The notes below the pieces were generated by a model. It worked only from the letters and a program-made list of their open reading frames with translations, had not been told where the DNA came from and did not search any database. From Methylomonas montana (GTDB taxonomy: Bacteria; Pseudomonadota; Gammaproteobacteria; Methylococcales; Methylomonadaceae): a stretch of DNA of 64,000 nucleotides. Both the position numbers and the translations under genes were made by a program. The stretch lies in the NCBI RefSeq assembly GCF_030490285.1, contig NZ_CP129884.1, positions 1,612,001 through 1,676,000 on the forward strand, written 5' to 3'. Of the stretch, positions 28,057 to 36,146 are shown piece by piece; the first letter of the stretch is position 1; every line of letters begins with the position of its first letter.

Positions 28057-28315
28057 ATGAAAATTAGTATCGTTACCCCTTCCTACAATCAAGGGCAATT
28101 CATTGAGCGCACGCTGCAAAGCGTAGCCAACCAGGCATCACCTGACTTTGAACTCGAGCATGTGGTTTTTGACGGCGGCAGTACCGATAACACGGTTGAG
28201 GTTTTAAAACGTTTTGAGCCGGCAGTCCGCTGGGTGTCGGAAAAAGACAATGGTCAAACCGACGCAGTCAACAAGGGCATACGCGCCACGAATGGAGATA
28301 TTATCGGCTGGCTTA
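28057..28315 (+). pseudogene. GT2 glycosyltransferase, 5' part, split by IS630
   Basis: The N-terminal 86 residues of a family 2 glycosyltransferase (GT-A fold): [11 protein letters not shown] at the start, [15 protein letters not shown], and [14 protein letters not shown]. The gene is interrupted at 28314-28315 inside the codons for GWL-NSDD by an IS630-type element. The frame then runs into the IS and stops at 28371. Removing the IS and one TA restores GDIIGWLNSDDIYY exactly, so this half and 29417-30056 were one gene of about 300 residues. Confidence 0.88.
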
Positions 28316-29416
28316 CTGCTCTTAAAGAAAGTATTGTCACTAACCTGCATATTGACATTCTGGGTGTCTGAAAAAAGATTTCACGACATGTGGGAGTTTC
28401 TGTAAGTGATGCATGGCAGATTGAACGAGTTTCTTTAATTCGATTTTATTTTCCGGCATCTGCTTGGCCACGCGTGGTTTGATATAACCCCACACTTGTT
28501 CGTCCGGATTCAGTTGTGGCGCATATGGCGGCAGAAAGGCCAACTGCAACCGGCCTTGCTGTTGCTCCACAAACGTTTTAACGATCTTAGCCTTGTGAAT
28601 CGGATGGCCATCGACGACCAGTATGATCGGCTGTTCAGCGCCACGCAGCAGGCGTTTCAAGAATTCGACAAACACGTCGGCGGTGACGTTGCCTTCCTGG
28701 ACCATGAAGCGAAAATCGCCCCGCGCACTGACCGCAGAGATCAGATTCAAACCATATCGTCGCCCGGTTGTCTTCACGGTCGGCGTCCGACCGACTGGCG
28801 CCCAGGTGGTGCCAGCATGAAAGTCGGAGCGCACGCCGGCTTCGTCGGCAAAATAAATCACTGCACCCGTGCGTTTGGCTTCGGCTTTCAAGGCAGGAAA
28901 CTCCTCCGACTGCCATTTTTCCACCAAGACCGGGTCCTGCTGCCAAGCCCGATACAAGGGCTTTTGCGGCGTAAAACCCAGCAACCGCATGATCCGTCCC
29001 ACACTCGGCGCGGTCAGGCGTTTGCCAAACTGGCGATAGATGACTTCCCCGATGAGCGACAAGGTCCACAAGCCAAACTCCAATTTCATTTGCCAGGGTG
29101 TTTTGTCCCGCACGGTCTCGGCGATCCAGCGCATTTCGTCGGGCGTCACCAGCGGTGGGCGGCCCGTAATCTTCTTGGCCAGCAGGGCATTTTGACCGCC
29201 GGTTGCAAAGTCGGACAACCACCGAAACACCGTGCGAATGTTGACGCCCATCGCTGCCGCCACACTGGCCGCCGTCTGCCCATTTTTCACCGCTTTGACC
29301 GCCTGCTGTCGCATCACTTGCAGAGTATGGTGATCAATTTCCCGGCCGTCTGAATCTCGTTTACATTTCATGGAAATATTATCTCATGAATATGGCTTAA
29401 CTTATTTTAAGAGCAG
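28316..29416 (-). mobile_element. IS630-family insertion sequence
   Basis: The 1101-bp element has perfect 11-bp terminal inverted repeats (CTGCTCTTAAA at 28316-28326 and TTTAAGAGCAG at 29406-29416). It is flanked by a TA duplication (28314-28315 and 29417-29418), the target preference of IS630/Tc1. It carries one intact transposase gene on the minus strand, opposite to the polysaccharide genes. Confidence 0.93.
28340..29371 (-). CDS. IS630-family transposase
   Basis: This 343-residue DDE transposase has an N-terminal helix-turn-helix region ([19 protein letters not shown]) and a second one of winged type. The catalytic domain has the residues expected for the family: the Asp in IYFADEAGV, the Asp in [11 protein letters not shown], and the Glu in [14 protein letters not shown]. 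It is full length, with no frameshift, unlike many IS630 copies that split into two frames. It catalyses cut-and-paste movement to TA sites. High GC content sets it off from the AT-rich glycosyltransferase it interrupts. Confidence 0.93.
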   Translation of the reverse strand: MKCKRDSDGREIDHHTLQVMRQQAVKAVKNGQTAASVAAAMGVNIRTVFRWLSDFATGGQNALLAKKITGRPPLVTPDEMRWIAETVRDKTPWQMKLEFGLWTLSLIGEVIYRQFGKRLTAPSVGRIMRLLGFTPQKPLYRAWQQDPVLVEKWQSEEFPALKAEAKRTGAVIYFADEAGVRSDFHAGTTWAPVGRTPTVKTTGRRYGLNLISAVSARGDFRFMVQEGNVTADVFVEFLKRLLRGAEQPIILVVDGHPIHKAKIVKTFVEQQQGRLQLAFLPPYAPQLNPDEQVWGYIKPRVAKQMPENKIELKKLVQSAMHHLQKLPHVVKSFFRHPECQYAG

Positions 29417-30056
29417 TAACTCCGATGATATTTATTACTCCGGGGCTGTTGCTAGAGTCGTTGCTTATTTTGCGGACCATCCGGAAGTGGATATGGTGTA
29501 TGGCATGGCCGATCACATCGATTTGGACGACCACGCCTTCGAAGCTTATCCTAGCGAACCCTGGAATTTTGATCGACTCAAAGAAACCTGTTTCATTTGT
29601 CAACCGGCATTGTTTTTCAGGCGACGCGTAGCCGAGCAATGTGGATTGCTGGATGAATCATTAAACTATTGTATGGATTATGAATACTGGCTCAGGTTAG
29701 GCAAAGCTGGGGTGAAATTTGGCTATTTGGAAGAAAAGTTAGCCGGGTCCAGACTCTATGTAGATAACAAGACCTTAGGCTCTCGGGTGAAAGTGCATAA
29801 AGAAATTAACGATATGTTCAAAAAACTGTTTGGAAAAGTGCCGGATAGGTGGTTGTTTAATTATGCGCATGCGGCAGTCGAGACTAGTAGCCCTAATAGG
29901 GCAGAGTGGCCTAGATGGTTTGTGGTGAGCTTATCTTTGGTATCAATTTTCTCGGCTTTTTGGTGGAATAGAAAAGTTTCGCAGGGAATGAAACGTAGTT
30001 TGATTCAATGGGGCAAATCAGCAATTCTAAAAAGTAAAGGAACAAATGAGTTTTAA
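29417..30056 (+). pseudogene. GT2 glycosyltransferase, 3' part
   Basis: This is the remainder of the interrupted GT2 gene, beginning NSDDIYYSGAVARVVAYF and continuing through MVYGMADHID, FICQPALFFRR and LNYCMDYEYWLRLG, which are typical of this GT-A subgroup. The SDD motif that binds the metal and nucleotide sugar lies right at the insertion point. An ATG inside the IS (29370) could give a fused product, but it would lack the nucleotide-binding half. The C-terminus has a hydrophobic helix (WFVVSLSLVSIFSAFWW). Its last 11 nt overlap rfbG. Confidence 0.86.
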
Positions 30057-31134
30057 TAATTTATTACCTTTTGAGGCAGTGCTCTCAGGTCGGAAAATCT
30101 TGATAACCGGGCATACTGGATTTACCGGTGGATGGGCTTGTCATTGGTTAGGAAGTATAGGAGCCAACTTGACTGGTTTCTCGCTCCCGCCGGAAACGAT
30201 ACCTTGTCTATTCGATGATTTAACTATTGCTACTCACGTCCAAACGGTTTATGGCGATATTTGTGATTACTCACTTTTGTTGAAAACAGTGGAAGATTTT
30301 CGCCCCGAGCTTATATTGCATCTTGCCGCACAACCCTTGGTGCGCCGCTCATACCGTGAGCCACTACGGACATTTGAAGTCAATGCGCTTGGGACGGCAA
30401 ATGTACTTGAGGCAGCAAGAACTGTGGAAGGAGTTCGTGGTGTTTTATGTATTACCACTGATAAGGTATATAAAAACAATGAATGGCAATGGCCCTATAG
30501 AGAAAACGATCCATTAGGGGGCAAAGATCCCTATAGCGCATCTAAATCTGCTGCAGAAATGGTAATTCAGAGTTATGCAGCATCTTTCTTTGGGGGCGAT
30601 GCTAAAGGTCCAGTTGTTGCAACAGCGCGTGGTGGCAATATTATAGGTGGAGGAGATTGGTCAGAAGATAGATTAATCCCTGACTTTGTGCGGGCTATTA
30701 CAAATAACAGTACGCTGACGCTACGTTATCCAGATGCGACTCGCCCGTGGCAGCATGTTCTAGCTTTAGTACAAGGGTATTTAATGTTGCTAGCAGGTAT
30801 GCTTTCAGATAAGCCGGAGCTCTATGCACGTGCGTGGAATCTGGGGCCACAAGATCCCAAGCAATACTCTGTGCGTAACGTGCTTGAATTGATGTCGATG
30901 CATTGGCAGCGGCCAAATATAGAGTATATGGACAATCCGTTGGCAGAGGCCAATGCTCTCGCGTTAGATAGTTCAATCGCCCGAAATATTCTTGGTTGGA
31001 TACCGCCCTGGGACACAGAGCGTGTTGTTGCCGAGACTGCCAAATGGTACCGAGATTATTATAATGCGCCATCAAAAGTACGTGATTTAACCACAGTACA
31101 AATACAATCTTGGCGTGACGGATTAATGAAATGA
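30046..31134 (+). CDS. rfbG: CDP-glucose 4,6-dehydratase
   Basis: This 362-residue extended SDR converts CDP-D-glucose to CDP-4-keto-6-deoxyglucose, the gateway to CDP-linked deoxysugars. The cofactor motif is G22-x2-G25-x2-G28 in TGHTGFTGG, with the TTDKVYKN stretch and catalytic Y163-x3-K167 in YSASK. The HTGFTGGW signature and the LAAQPLVRRSY segment separate it from the dTDP-glucose enzyme. Its partner rfbF lies 1.8 kb downstream in the same operon. A 3-dehydrase (rfbH) is not found in the window. Confidence 0.93.
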   Translation: MSFNNLLPFEAVLSGRKILITGHTGFTGGWACHWLGSIGANLTGFSLPPETIPCLFDDLTIATHVQTVYGDICDYSLLLKTVEDFRPELILHLAAQPLVRRSYREPLRTFEVNALGTANVLEAARTVEGVRGVLCITTDKVYKNNEWQWPYRENDPLGGKDPYSASKSAAEMVIQSYAASFFGGDAKGPVVATARGGNIIGGGDWSEDRLIPDFVRAITNNSTLTLRYPDATRPWQHVLALVQGYLMLLAGMLSDKPELYARAWNLGPQDPKQYSVRNVLELMSMHWQRPNIEYMDNPLAEANALALDSSIARNILGWIPPWDTERVVAETAKWYRDYYNAPSKVRDLTTVQIQSWRDGLMK

Positions 31135-31952
31135 TTTTCGTGCTTGGTTCGCATGGTCGTTTAGGGCGTGCAATTGCAGGTTCAGCGTTGTCCAATCAGA
31201 CTAATAATCTTCATAGATCTATTTATGCCGAATGGTGGCGTGATGGTTCTGCAGATGCTATTGCTCGTTTTTTTGAGAAATCGGCAAATACTAAGAGTAT
31301 TATTTATAATGCTGCAGGAATAATTGATCCAAAGCTAAACTATGAAGATCACGAACTTATAAACTTTAAATTGGCAAAAAATATAGTTGTAGGAGCAACT
31401 AAGCTAGGTTTAAAAGTTGTCACGTTTGGAACGGTTATGGAAAAGGTTGTTGGTGACAAAACAACAAACCCTTACTATTTAAGCAAAACAAAGCTTGGGC
31501 ACTTTGTTGAAGAATTTTGCTCTAATAGCAACTTGGCGCTACATATTAGAATACATACGTTGTTTGGTGGTGATAGACCGAGCAGTTTTATGTTTCTTGG
31601 TCAAATTCTTCACGCTATTGAGTCACAGACAGAATTTAAAATGACGCCTGGGATGCAACTGCGCGAATATCACCATATTGATGATGAAGTTGCTGCTATA
31701 TATAGATTAGTTGACTCTGGCTTAAGCGGGGCGATTGAACTTAGTCATGGTCAGCCTGTAACACTTAGAGAATTGGCTACTTATATTTTTGAGAGTTACA
31801 GGTGTGCTAATTTGTTAAAAATAGGCGCCTTACCTGAACCGGTTAATGATAATTATGGGTTGTTGTTTGAGCGGACAGTAGAGCTCACTGATATGGTTTT
31901 TCGAGATACACTTCCAAATGTTATCCAATATTTGCGTTCTTATCTGTCCTGA
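31131..31952 (+). CDS. SDR-family NAD-dependent reductase/epimerase, probably CDP-sugar
   Basis: This 273-residue short SDR has N-terminal G6-x2-G9-x2-G12 (VLGSHGRLG) and a likely catalytic Y115-x3-K119 (NPYYLSKTK). The start overlaps the end of rfbG by 4 nt, and rfbF is two genes further on. The best guess is therefore a 4-ketoreductase or epimerase acting on the CDP-4-keto-6-deoxyglucose made by RfbG, similar in role to abequose/paratose synthase. This is inference from context, since sequence similarity to named enzymes cannot be judged here. It is distinctly AT-rich. Confidence 0.75.
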   Translation: MIFVLGSHGRLGRAIAGSALSNQTNNLHRSIYAEWWRDGSADAIARFFEKSANTKSIIYNAAGIIDPKLNYEDHELINFKLAKNIVVGATKLGLKVVTFGTVMEKVVGDKTTNPYYLSKTKLGHFVEEFCSNSNLALHIRIHTLFGGDRPSSFMFLGQILHAIESQTEFKMTPGMQLREYHHIDDEVAAIYRLVDSGLSGAIELSHGQPVTLRELATYIFESYRCANLLKIGALPEPVNDNYGLLFERTVELTDMVFRDTLPNVIQYLRSYLS

Positions 31953-31984
31953 TTGTAAATATTAAATATTACACACCTTTTGCT

Positions 31985-32959
31985 ATGAGTGAAAATACTG
32001 TCTCCAATAAACCATTGATATCAATTTCCATTCCCGTATTTAATGAATATGAAAATTTGGATATTTTATACGGCCGATTAAAAGATGTTGGGGCGAGAAT
32101 GGCAGATCGTTGCTGTCTTGAGTTTATATTTACTGATAACCACTCTGAAGATAGGACCTGGGAAAAGTTAGCAGAATTGGCAAGTCAAGATAATCGAATA
32201 CGGGCTATTCGATTTTCTAAGAATTTTGGTTTTCAGCGGTCTATTTTTGCTAACTATATACATACGAGAGGGGATGCTGTTATGCAGATTGATGCTGATT
32301 TGCAAGATCCTCCAGAGATGCTTGAAGTTTTCTTTGAACGCTGGCAAAAAGGTTTTCACGTTGTTTATGGTGTTAGGCGCAAAAGACCAGAAGGCAAAAT
32401 GATTCACGCCTTTCGCCGTATAGGTTATTGGTTTATCGATATTATTAGTGAGCACCCTATTCCGCGTGATGTGGGGGATTTTCGTCTGATTGATCGGAAA
32501 GTCATAGATGCTTTGGTGAAAATAAAGACGCCTAGTCCCTATCTGCGCGGAATGATCGCAGGACTTGGATTTCAGCAAACCGGAGTTCCTTATGATCGCG
32601 ATGCACGTGTGGCTGGGGAGAGTAAGTTTGATGTTTCACGTCTAATTCGACTAGGTCTTACCGCTGTATTAAATCATTCCACAGTGCCGTTACGGATCGC
32701 CTCAGTTGCTGGTATCACCATGCTTGGCATAAGCATGTTAGGTACATTGTATTATTTAATACTTCGCTTATTTCATCCTGATCTCCCTCAAGGCATGGCC
32801 AGCATACACATACTGGTTTTATTTGGGATTGGTTTGCAATCTCTGTTAATGGGAATTATTGGTGAATATTTACTGCGAATTTATCTAATTTTAAGGGCCG
32901 AGCCCGTTGCTATAATTGAACAAAATCTTAATTTTTCGAAGGACGAGCTTAAGCTTTAG
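31985..32959 (+). CDS. Polyprenyl-phosphate sugar transferase (GtrB/DPM1-like GT2)
   Basis: This 324-residue protein has a GT-A domain (ISISIPVFNEYENLDIL, RFSKNFGFQRSI, and QIDADLQDPPEM with the metal-binding DxD). Two C-terminal transmembrane helices (about 233-255 and 270-300) follow. This layout is that of GtrB and dolichyl-phosphate sugar synthases, which move a sugar from a nucleotide onto undecaprenyl phosphate at the inner face of the membrane. The UPF0104-type membrane protein and the large polytopic proteins downstream could flip and use such a lipid-linked sugar. Confidence 0.87.
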   Translation: MSENTVSNKPLISISIPVFNEYENLDILYGRLKDVGARMADRCCLEFIFTDNHSEDRTWEKLAELASQDNRIRAIRFSKNFGFQRSIFANYIHTRGDAVMQIDADLQDPPEMLEVFFERWQKGFHVVYGVRRKRPEGKMIHAFRRIGYWFIDIISEHPIPRDVGDFRLIDRKVIDALVKIKTPSPYLRGMIAGLGFQQTGVPYDRDARVAGESKFDVSRLIRLGLTAVLNHSTVPLRIASVAGITMLGISMLGTLYYLILRLFHPDLPQGMASIHILVLFGIGLQSLLMGIIGEYLLRIYLILRAEPVAIIEQNLNFSKDELKL

Positions 32960-32967
32960 GGGGAAAC

Positions 32968-33744
32968 ATGAAAGCCGTTATTCTTGCAGGAGGTTTAGGT
33001 ACTCGTATAGCGGAGGAATCCGATAGTAAACCAAAACCCATGGTCGAAGTTGGCGGTCGACCGTTGCTATGGCACATTATGAAGCTTTACAGTCATCATG
33101 GTATCAACGATTTTGTGGTTTGTTTGGGTTACAAAGGTTATGTGATTAAAGAGTTTTTTTTTAATTACTACCGCCATACATCTGATTTACTGATCGATTT
33201 AAAAACTGGTGAACACCAAATTTTAAATTCGCAATCCGAAGATTGGAAGGTAACTTTGATCGATACTGGTCCAGAGACTATGACCGGTGGACGATTAAAG
33301 CGAGTAGCTTCCTATCTGGGTGATGAAACATTTTGCTTGACCTATGGCGATGGTCTTTCCAATATTGATATTACTGCCGAGTTAGCTTTCCATCGTGCTA
33401 ACGGCAAGCTGGCAACCGTTGCGGCAGTTCAACCACCGGGGCGCTTTGGTGTGTTGAATATGGATAAAAATAAACATGTGACTAGTTTTGAAGAAAAACC
33501 CAGTGATGAAATAGGTTGGATCAATGGTGGTTTTTTTGTTCTTGAGCCAAAAGCTATAGATTACATCGAAGGCGACGCAACGTCTTGGGAGAGAGCTCCG
33601 CTTAGTAATCTTGCTAGAGATGGTCAGCTTGCAGCATTTCAGCATACCGGTTTTTGGCAGCCTTGTGATACGTTGCGTGACAAGCGTGATCTTGAATGTT
33701 TATGGGATAGCGGTTCCGCACCTTGGCGAGTGTGGGATAATTAA
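32968..33744 (+). CDS. rfbF: Glucose-1-phosphate cytidylyltransferase
   Basis: This 258-residue nucleotidyltransferase makes CDP-glucose from CTP and glucose-1-phosphate. The start has LAGGLGTRIAEESDSKPKPM with the cytidylyltransferase-specific spacing; YGDGLSNID is the metal site, and FWQPCDTLRDKRDLE is the C-terminal signature. AGGGGGAAAC just before the ATG gives a good ribosome-binding site. It feeds RfbG. A T9 tract lies inside the gene at 33154-33162. The stop overlaps the next ATG (TAATG). Confidence 0.94.
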   Translation: MKAVILAGGLGTRIAEESDSKPKPMVEVGGRPLLWHIMKLYSHHGINDFVVCLGYKGYVIKEFFFNYYRHTSDLLIDLKTGEHQILNSQSEDWKVTLIDTGPETMTGGRLKRVASYLGDETFCLTYGDGLSNIDITAELAFHRANGKLATVAAVQPPGRFGVLNMDKNKHVTSFEEKPSDEIGWINGGFFVLEPKAIDYIEGDATSWERAPLSNLARDGQLAAFQHTGFWQPCDTLRDKRDLECLWDSGSAPWRVWDN

Positions 33745-34808
33745 TGTCCTTACATAAGACAAAAAAAAATAAAGTTAAACTCATTGCAAAAAAGGCCAAG
33801 TTAAGAAAATGGTTGCGCAATCTGATGGGGGTTGCCGTATCCGGGGCTTGTTTGGGGTTTATTGCTTGGCGCATTGATCTCGATGAAGTTAGAAATGCAA
33901 TTTCTAATTTTCAATGGATATATTTAGTGTGGGGATTACTTTCGTTAATGGGTGGTTACTCAATGCGCATTATACGCTGGGCTACTCTGCTAAAAGCATC
34001 GGGAACGCGGATTAATATTTCGGCTTGTATTGCTCCATTTTTAGGGTCAATTGCTCTTAATAACACCTTGCCGATGCGTGTAGGGGATGTAGTGAGAGCA
34101 TTTGTGTTTCCATCTGCAATTGGTGTTGGAAAAACAACGGCGACTGGTAGTTTGGTAATGGAGCGGTTGATTGATCTTATGACCTTATTAGCGTGTTTGA
34201 TGATCGGTTTGTCCATTAGTCCAACGACTAAGTTACCGGAATGGTTAGAAACTACCGCTGTTAGCCTCAGTGTTTTTGGTGGAGTAACGCTGATGTTAGT
34301 TTTTTTGCTAAGTGGCCGATTGTCGCGCTGGTTTATTAGACTAGCCAAACAGGCTCCATCTGGTGAAGATGCGGGTCGGGGAAAGATATTGAAAATGCTT
34401 GGAATTTTACTAAGCAGCTTCGATGCTATGTCACGTTTGCCTGTGTTGATTTGGCTTACTAGTTTGTCAGTTCTTGTGTGGGTGGGGGAAGCTGGTCTTT
34501 TTTGGGCACTGTTATTAGGGTTTGGTCTTGTGGCCGCACCAGAGACGGCGGTGATTGTTATGGCTATTGCAACTCTTTCAACCCTGGCTCCATCATCTCC
34601 AGGATATGTTGGGCCATTTCATCTTGCGGCTTATGCGGCGATTTCAATGTTGGGAGGGACACCGGGAGAAGCGGCGAGTTTTGCTGTTCTGTCACATCTT
34701 GGCGTTTGGTTGCCTACGACATTGGCTGGCGCTTTAGCAATATTATTCAATCCTCAGTTGTTTGGCAGTGTAAAAGCCAAAGCCGAAACAATTGAGTCAA
34801 CTAATTAA
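33744..34808 (+). CDS. UPF0104/LPG-synthase-type membrane protein (putative flippase)
   Basis: This 354-residue polytopic membrane protein has about eight transmembrane helices after a very basic cytoplasmic start (KTKKNKVKLIAKKAKLRK). Family marks are IRWATLLKASG, LPMRVGDVVRAF and the SSPGYVGPFHLAA stretch of the lysylphosphatidylglycerol-synthase TM family (AglD2-like/UPF0104). Members next to GtrB-type transferases in glycan loci are thought to flip lipid-linked sugars. It lacks the cytoplasmic aminoacyl-transferase domain of MprF, so lipid lysinylation is unlikely. Confidence 0.82.
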   Translation: MSLHKTKKNKVKLIAKKAKLRKWLRNLMGVAVSGACLGFIAWRIDLDEVRNAISNFQWIYLVWGLLSLMGGYSMRIIRWATLLKASGTRINISACIAPFLGSIALNNTLPMRVGDVVRAFVFPSAIGVGKTTATGSLVMERLIDLMTLLACLMIGLSISPTTKLPEWLETTAVSLSVFGGVTLMLVFLLSGRLSRWFIRLAKQAPSGEDAGRGKILKMLGILLSSFDAMSRLPVLIWLTSLSVLVWVGEAGLFWALLLGFGLVAAPETAVIVMAIATLSTLAPSSPGYVGPFHLAAYAAISMLGGTPGEAASFAVLSHLGVWLPTTLAGALAILFNPQLFGSVKAKAETIESTN

Positions 34809-34821
34809 TGTCAGAAATAAT

Positions 34822-36141
34822 ATGAAAAAATACGATGTCGTAATAGTCGGAGGTGGTTTTACTGGGCTGACAGCGGCCTATGTGTTGTCCAAGCAAGGGT
34901 GCAAAGTAAGGGTTATAGAGTCAGATGTTACTCCAGGTGGACTTGCAGGAATATTTGAATTTTCTGATGGAGTGAGACTTGAGAAATTTTATCACCATTG
35001 GTTTAACAACGATATTTACGTGCCTGAGCTAGTCAAAGAGTTGGGTATGGAAGGAGACGTGATTACTTTGCCGTCTCGAACAGGCATGTACTTCAATGGT
35101 CAGATGTGGAAGTTATCTACACCTATGGATTTGCTTAGATTCACAGCGCTTTCGTTCATTGATCGAATTCGGTTAGGTCTATTGGTGTTTCAAGTAAGGC
35201 GGGTCAAGGATTGGCGGACAATTGAGCATCTCAGCATTCGTGAATGGTTAGAGTCTCTGTGTGGAAAGAGCGTCTACAAAGTAGTTTGGGAGCCGCTGAT
35301 TACATCCAAATTTTCAATCTATGCGGAAGCGGTAAATGCAGTTTGGATGTGGAAAAAGCTGGTGCTACGAGGTAGTACTCGGAATGAAAAAGGTAGCGAA
35401 GAGCTTGCTTATTTTAAAGGGGGTTTCGGGCGCCTTGCAGAAGCTATGGTAACAGCGATTGAACGAAACGGTGGCGAAGTTGGTTTTACTGAGAAAGTGA
35501 CCGGCTTACATACAGAGGGCAACCAACTTCTTAGCGTGACTACGACTCACGGTGATATCGCCGGTCGGCAGTTTTTATTTACGCCAGCATTTCCGATCAT
35601 TGCCGATATATTTGAGGGCAATGCGGATGCTGATTGGCTGGCTCGTTTGCGTAGAGTTCGCTATCTTGGCAATATGTGCTTGGTATTACGGCTAAAACAT
35701 AGTCTTTCCGAAACCTATTGGCTTAACGTCAACGATCCTGGTTTTCCCTTTGTCGGCGTCATAGAGCATACCAATTTTGATACCCCTGAAAACTACAAAG
35801 GCTCGCATATCGCCTTTTTGTCGCGTTATCTTGCCGTGGAGGATCCTGTATGGGCATATAGTGACAGCCAATATGTTGCCTTTGCTTTGGAACACCTTAA
35901 ACGTATGTTTCCAGAGATGGATGAATCTTGGGTGCTGGAACACCGAGTTTGGCGAGCTGAATACGCTCAACCTGTTACCGAGCGTGATTATTCTCATTAT
36001 GTCCCTGGCAGAGAAACGCCTTTTAGTAATGCTCATATTTCCAGCATGGCGCAAATTTATCCGGAGGATCGCGGTACAAACTATGCCATAAGGGAAGGCC
36101 GGGCTGTTGCTGCGGACATTTCTAAGCTTATTTCCGAATAG
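34822..36141 (+). CDS. FAD-dependent oxidoreductase (UDP-Gal mutase/amine oxidase fold)
   Basis: This 439-residue flavoprotein is counted from ATG 34822 (MKKYDVVIVGGGFTG); a TTG at 34792 would overlap the upstream gene and add ten residues before the Rossmann fold. The dinucleotide motif GGGFTGLTAAYVL and ESDVTPGGLAG at the second FAD contact are clear. The C-terminus has the usual YPEDRGTNYAIREGRAVA. Related proteins are found beside GtrB-like transferases and LPG-synthase-like proteins in many bacterial glycan loci. The substrate is not known; ring contraction of a nucleotide or lipid sugar is one possibility. Confidence 0.8.
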   Translation: MKKYDVVIVGGGFTGLTAAYVLSKQGCKVRVIESDVTPGGLAGIFEFSDGVRLEKFYHHWFNNDIYVPELVKELGMEGDVITLPSRTGMYFNGQMWKLSTPMDLLRFTALSFIDRIRLGLLVFQVRRVKDWRTIEHLSIREWLESLCGKSVYKVVWEPLITSKFSIYAEAVNAVWMWKKLVLRGSTRNEKGSEELAYFKGGFGRLAEAMVTAIERNGGEVGFTEKVTGLHTEGNQLLSVTTTHGDIAGRQFLFTPAFPIIADIFEGNADADWLARLRRVRYLGNMCLVLRLKHSLSETYWLNVNDPGFPFVGVIEHTNFDTPENYKGSHIAFLSRYLAVEDPVWAYSDSQYVAFALEHLKRMFPEMDESWVLEHRVWRAEYAQPVTERDYSHYVPGRETPFSNAHISSMAQIYPEDRGTNYAIREGRAVAADISKLISE

Positions 36142-36146
36142 AATCC

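Noticed and set aside
28496-29353. Rightward 285-codon open frame inside the IS630 element
   Set aside because: It is antisense to the intact transposase and its composition (Arg, His, Gln-rich) is that of a GC-rich shadow frame.
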